This document shows, in pieces, positions 62,990 through 64,000 of a stretch of 64,000 nucleotides of DNA (its first letter is position 1; every line of letters begins with the position of its first letter). Origin of the DNA: Marinobacter maroccanus (lineage in GTDB: Bacteria > Pseudomonadota > Gammaproteobacteria > Pseudomonadales > Oleiphilaceae); assembly GCF_002933275.1 (NCBI RefSeq), contig NZ_PSSX01000005.1, forward strand, positions 186,001-250,000, read 5' to 3'. The notes under the pieces were generated by a model, which saw only the letters and a list, made by a program, of their open reading frames with translations, searched no databases and was not told the DNA's origin. The position numbers and the translations under genes were made by a program.

Positions 62990-64000
62990 ATGACAGACAC
63001 CCGTTCCGAAACTCCGAGCACACCGACACCCAAACCCGATGGCGAAGCGTCCGTCAAAGCGATGATGGAGCAGCTGGATGCCTGCAATCAGCAGGAAGCT
63101 GCCCGCATAGTGAAAACGGTTGCCCGTACCAAGGGAAAGCCGGGCCAGAAAGACCTGGAGAAAATGGCCAGGTGGCTGGAACGTGGGCTGGAAAGAGTTC
63201 AGCAGCGCCACGCCCTGCACAAGCCGGCCAGCTTTCCGGAGGGCTTGCCGGTTTCCGAACGGGTTGACGATATCCGTGAGGCAATCGAAAACCATCAGGT
63301 GGTGATCATTGCCGGGGAAACCGGTTCCGGTAAAACCACCCAGATCCCGAAGATCTGCATGAACAGTGGCCGGGGTATTCGGGGCCTGATTGGTCACACC
63401 CAGCCCCGGCGGATTGCTGCCCGCAGCGTGGCCGCCCGCATTGCCGAGGAAATCGGGGAGCAGACCGGCCAGCAGATCGGCTATCAGGTCCGTTTTACCG
63501 ACAACACCTCCGAGCAGTCCCGGGTGAAGGTGATGACCGACGGTATCCTGCTGGCCGAGGTTCAGCACGACCGGTTTCTGGATCGCTACGATACGATCAT
63601 CATCGACGAAGCCCACGAGCGCAGTCTCAACATCGATTTCCTGCTCGGCTATCTCCGGCAGCTCCTGCCCAAACGCCCGGATCTGAAAGTCATCATTACC
63701 TCGGCCACCATTGAGGTTGAACGATTCAGCGAATTCTTCGACAAGGCGCCGGTGATTGAGGTGAGTGGCCGCACCTATCCGGTGGATGTGCGTTACCGGC
63801 CGCTGATCGGGGATGAAGACGATCGGGACCAGGGCTGGACGGACGGCGTTCTGGGCGCCCTCGATGAGATCGAGCAGCACGAACGCAGCGAAAAGCAACC
63901 ACCGGGGGATGTGCTGGTGTTTCTGCCCGGAGAGCGTGAGATCCGCAGTCTCAGCAAGGTTCTGCGCCATGTGGACCTGCGGCACACCGAAGTGCTACCG
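62990..64000 (+). CDS. hrpA: ATP-dependent RNA helicase HrpA, N-terminal part (cut by window edge)
   Basis: A DEAH-box helicase, open from ATG 62990 to the right edge (337 codons visible of an expected 1300 or so). Motif [14 protein letters not shown], Ia [13 protein letters not shown], motif II DEAHERS and motif III SATIE are all intact, and the last part ([12 protein letters not shown]) is the start of the second RecA domain. It probably acts in translation-coupled mRNA processing. The C-terminal half is out of view. Confidence 0.95.
   Translation, partial: MTDTRSETPSTPTPKPDGEASVKAMMEQLDACNQQEAARIVKTVARTKGKPGQKDLEKMARWLERGLERVQQRHALHKPASFPEGLPVSERVDDIREAIENHQVVIIAGETGSGKTTQIPKICMNSGRGIRGLIGHTQPRRIAARSVAARIAEEIGEQTGQQIGYQVRFTDNTSEQSRVKVMTDGILLAEVQHDRFLDRYDTIIIDEAHERSLNIDFLLGYLRQLLPKRPDLKVIITSATIEVERFSEFFDKAPVIEVSGRTYPVDVRYRPLIGDEDDRDQGWTDGVLGALDEIEQHERSEKQPPGDVLVFLPGEREIRSLSKVLRHVDLRHTEVLP

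Noticed and set aside
1..64000. CRISPR arrays, tRNA or rRNA genes, insertion sequences
   Set aside because: I saw no spaced direct repeats, cloverleaf candidates, rRNA motifs or transposase frames.

Overview
The window looks like chromosomal DNA of a marine gammaproteobacterium. A Marinobacter-like genus is my best guess, from the housekeeping set (dnaX-ybaB-recR, rnd, ycgL/ycgN, hrpA, fadD, 4.5S RNA) and the mix of exosortase and PEP-CTERM genes. I made no database comparison, so the genus is inference.

Region 1 (1-31.2 kb) is part of an exopolysaccharide locus linked to exosortase A (XrtA). It holds eight GT4-type glycosyltransferases (one cut by the window edge, one degenerate), a GT2 glycosyltransferase, a DegT-type aminotransferase, an exosortase fused to an EpsI domain, a polymerase/ligase-like membrane protein, a flippase, WecB and WecC (UDP-ManNAcA supply), an AsnB-type amidotransferase, an FkbM methyltransferase, a beta-helix secreted protein and a 4'-phosphopantetheinyl transferase. 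About 6.4-11.7 kb and 15.6-16.9 kb are clearly richer in A+T than their surroundings. The first of these begins just after a glycosyltransferase that seems to have lost its sugar-nucleotide-binding core, which suggests a swapped-in polysaccharide cassette. At 23.3-31.2 kb lie a PA14 lipoprotein, two homologous PEP-CTERM proteins flanking a carbamoyltransferase/SxtJ/DUF5989 trio, and a GDSL esterase.

Region 2 (31.2-38.5 kb) is the control unit of the exosortase system: prsT (TPR lipoprotein), prsR (sigma-54 activator), prsK (histidine kinase) and a third PEP-CTERM protein. Upstream of each of the three PEP-CTERM genes I find the same 17-bp element (YGTCR-N6-TTTACA) followed 54, 55 or 65 bp later by a GG-N10-GC sigma-54 promoter. 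A fourth copy of the element precedes the carbamoyltransferase. This looks like the PrsR regulon written in the DNA.

Region 3 (38.5-51.9 kb) is ordinary core genome: an SDR/acyltransferase pair, yeaD, a 2OG-Fe(II) oxygenase, the SRP RNA, dnaX-ybaB-recR, then an operon rnd-ycgL-ycgN-membrane protein-VWA protein-MoxR-CoxE-like protein.

Region 4 (52.2-60.5 kb) is a tight nine-gene operon: a small exported protein, two large exported TPR proteins, a TPR lipoprotein, another small exported protein, one ExbB/TolQ, two ExbD/TolR and a TonB-like AgmX/PglI protein. It resembles the ancestral core of the Myxococcus Agl-Glt envelope motor. One of the two ExbD subunits has Asn where the proton-carrying Asp should be.

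Region 5 (60.5-64 kb) has a MaoC hydratase, FadD and the start of HrpA.
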